NCBI RefSeq assembly: GCF_022201045.2
Contig: NC_068562.1
Coordinates: forward strand, 5,686,001 to 5,750,000
Origin: Citrus sinensis
Taxonomy: Eukaryota > Streptophyta > Magnoliopsida > Sapindales > Rutaceae
DNA: 64,000 nt
Reading direction: 5' to 3'
Under the pieces are notes generated by a model. The model was given only the letters and a program-made list of their open reading frames with translations, did no database searches and was not told the DNA's origin. Made by a program: the position numbers and the translations under genes. This document shows positions 62,386-64,000 of this stretch, in pieces. The stretch's first letter is position 1. Every line of letters begins with the position of its first letter.

Positions 62386-64000
62386 CTAAATAAAAATAAT
62401 ACACTTTAAGAAAAATATTTCAATAATTATATCGACGCGTGCCTCAAAATGCATGTATTAATGAAAGTTCTAATGGTCCATATTCTACAAAAAGAAAAAA
62501 ATAATTGTATTTAACAATTTCTTCCTGATAATTAATATAACTATGATAATAGGAAATTAAATATTTTCAAAACAGATGCCACGTAATTGTTAATCGTATG
62601 ATCATTTTACACATGTTAACTCGAGCGACTAGGAGATGGTTAATTGAGTTCCTCATGGGAGGTGTGTGGGCGGGCTGCTTTCGTATAAGGTGGTTTACTT
62701 TTCACTCTTGTTGGTTCGGTTCCTAGACCCCTAGCTAAGAAAAGAGCAGAGAGATGAGATGGTCCCTCCTCCTGAGCCTTATTATTAGACTGCTGCCAGC
62801 TTGCATTACTAAATTACATACATTGCACTAAGATATTGTTCTTATCCTAACTTTTAAATATTTATGGTTGTATAGTATTGTATAAAAAAGTGGTTAATCC
62901 AATGGAAATTATATAAAATAAACTACGGGTAGTGTTTAGGGTGTGTTGCATTAAAACATAGTTCATATTTTAAATATAATTATTTATTTTTTATTATTTA
63001 AAAATTATAATAGATTTAAATTTATTAAATATTAATTTATATTTAATTTAATTTAATATAAAAATATAAAAGTGTAATAATATAATATTATTATATCACA
63101 TAAGTTTATATAATATATCATATTAAATTATACCATACTGATAATAACTAATATATAAAAAAAATTATATTATAATAAAATATAATTAACACTATCACAA
63201 CATAATATCGTAATATTTTGTTATTTGATAATAGCATATTATTATTAAGTCATTTTTTATGTTATAAAAATACTTATTTAATATTTATTTTTAAGAATTA
63301 ATAATAATAAAGCCCTAACATATTAATCTATTTAATTAAAATCAATCTAATTTTAACATTGATATTTATACCATACAAAACATAGTATTGTATTACAATT
63401 CCCCTAATACGCAATACAGCTAATTAAGTATAATATAATAGAGCCTTTTTTTATTTAATTTGCGCAACACTTAATAATTTATTATAATATGATTCTAAAA
63501 AAAAAAAAAACAACAGATGTTTCAAATTCCACGGTGTGGGAAACAGAAGTGAGTGCAATTGCTTTTGTTTACATTTTCATATCCCTGGTCTTTATGACAC
63601 AACAAAGAAGGGGGATAGAGAAAGAGAGCATTAGATAGAATTGGACTATTAGCTGTGTGGTTACCCATACCAATAAAGTTGTGGTCCCCTACATTTCCAT
63701 GTGGGTCCCAACTCATTTTTCTCTTTATGCAAGTTATTGGTGGAGGCATGTGAGGTGGGCCCCTTGACGCATCCTAGATGTCATTTTTACCCTTTGGTCA
63801 CCATCACTTCAAAAAAATATTTGCATCAATCGGAGGAGCAGGATAGGAGTCGGGTACAGTTCCTTTCTTGTAAGCTTCCGATTGGTGAATATGATATCCC
63901 ATCTACTCCGAAAGCTGTCCTATGTACAAACATAAAGAACTAAAAATTTATAAACCAATCAAATCTTGCGACGTCAGCTCAACGCACTTCTTTTTGCGCC
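62386..64000. other. AT-rich spacer to the window edge
   Basis: Very AT-rich from about 62880 to 63500, then more balanced sequence that may be the promoter region of a gene beyond the window. No coding exon supported. Confidence 0.4.

Noticed and set aside
62880..63440. Very AT-rich block with partly similar ends, possible MITE
   Set aside because: The putative inverted ends match too poorly to separate from base composition.
1..64000. CRISPR arrays, tRNA and rRNA genes, operons
   Set aside because: None seen. The tRNA-like boxes belong to SINEs, and the gene arrangement is that of a plant nuclear genome.

Overview
The window is nuclear DNA of a eudicot plant. The evidence is AT-rich spacers, GT-AG introns splitting clear coding exons, plant-only gene families (HD-Zip class I, ATL RING-H2, RIBA-type riboflavin enzyme, DEAH-RBR fusion helicase), and a mix of SINEs, MITEs, a TRIM and a hAT element. 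The overall look fits a woody species such as a citrus relative, but that is an impression and is not shown by the sequence.

Layout. 410-4635 (-): ten-exon GH5 glucanase-like gene with a signal peptide, a fascin-like insert and a hydrophobic C-terminal tail. 4.6-18.9 kb: a transposon-rich gene desert with a long inverted-repeat element (5249-5909), a SINE with target-site duplication (6299-6599), a TRIM (11688-12060) and a decayed hAT transposon (12273-16890) that carries a solo LTR (13088-14166). 19026-20456 (+): bHLH transcription factor. 21811-22110: second SINE. 23770-25035 (-): ATL-type RING-H2 ligase. 26901-27545 (+): predicted tail-anchored coiled-coil protein. 28026-34838 (-): giant DEAH helicase/RBR ubiquitin ligase. 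34.8-41.1 kb: gene-poor spacer. 41117-46268 (-): seven-exon bifunctional riboflavin biosynthesis gene (RIBA1 type). 49292-49561 (+): small protein gene. 55876-57208 (+): HD-Zip I transcription factor with upstream ORFs. 57.2-64.0 kb: spacer with hAT-like MITE copies and an inverted-repeat MITE.

The genes are independently transcribed and do not form a pathway cluster. I found no convincing previously undescribed system. The best second-look items are the hAT element as a dated nest of mutations (two C-to-T nonsense codons plus a solo LTR, all in one otherwise continuous frame), the 58-codon upstream ORF before the HD-Zip gene, the triple CTGACGTGGC motif upstream of the riboflavin gene, the long hairpin element, and an unidentified ORF cut by the hAT insertion. 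All exon joins were read by eye from splice signals and phase; none was checked against transcripts.
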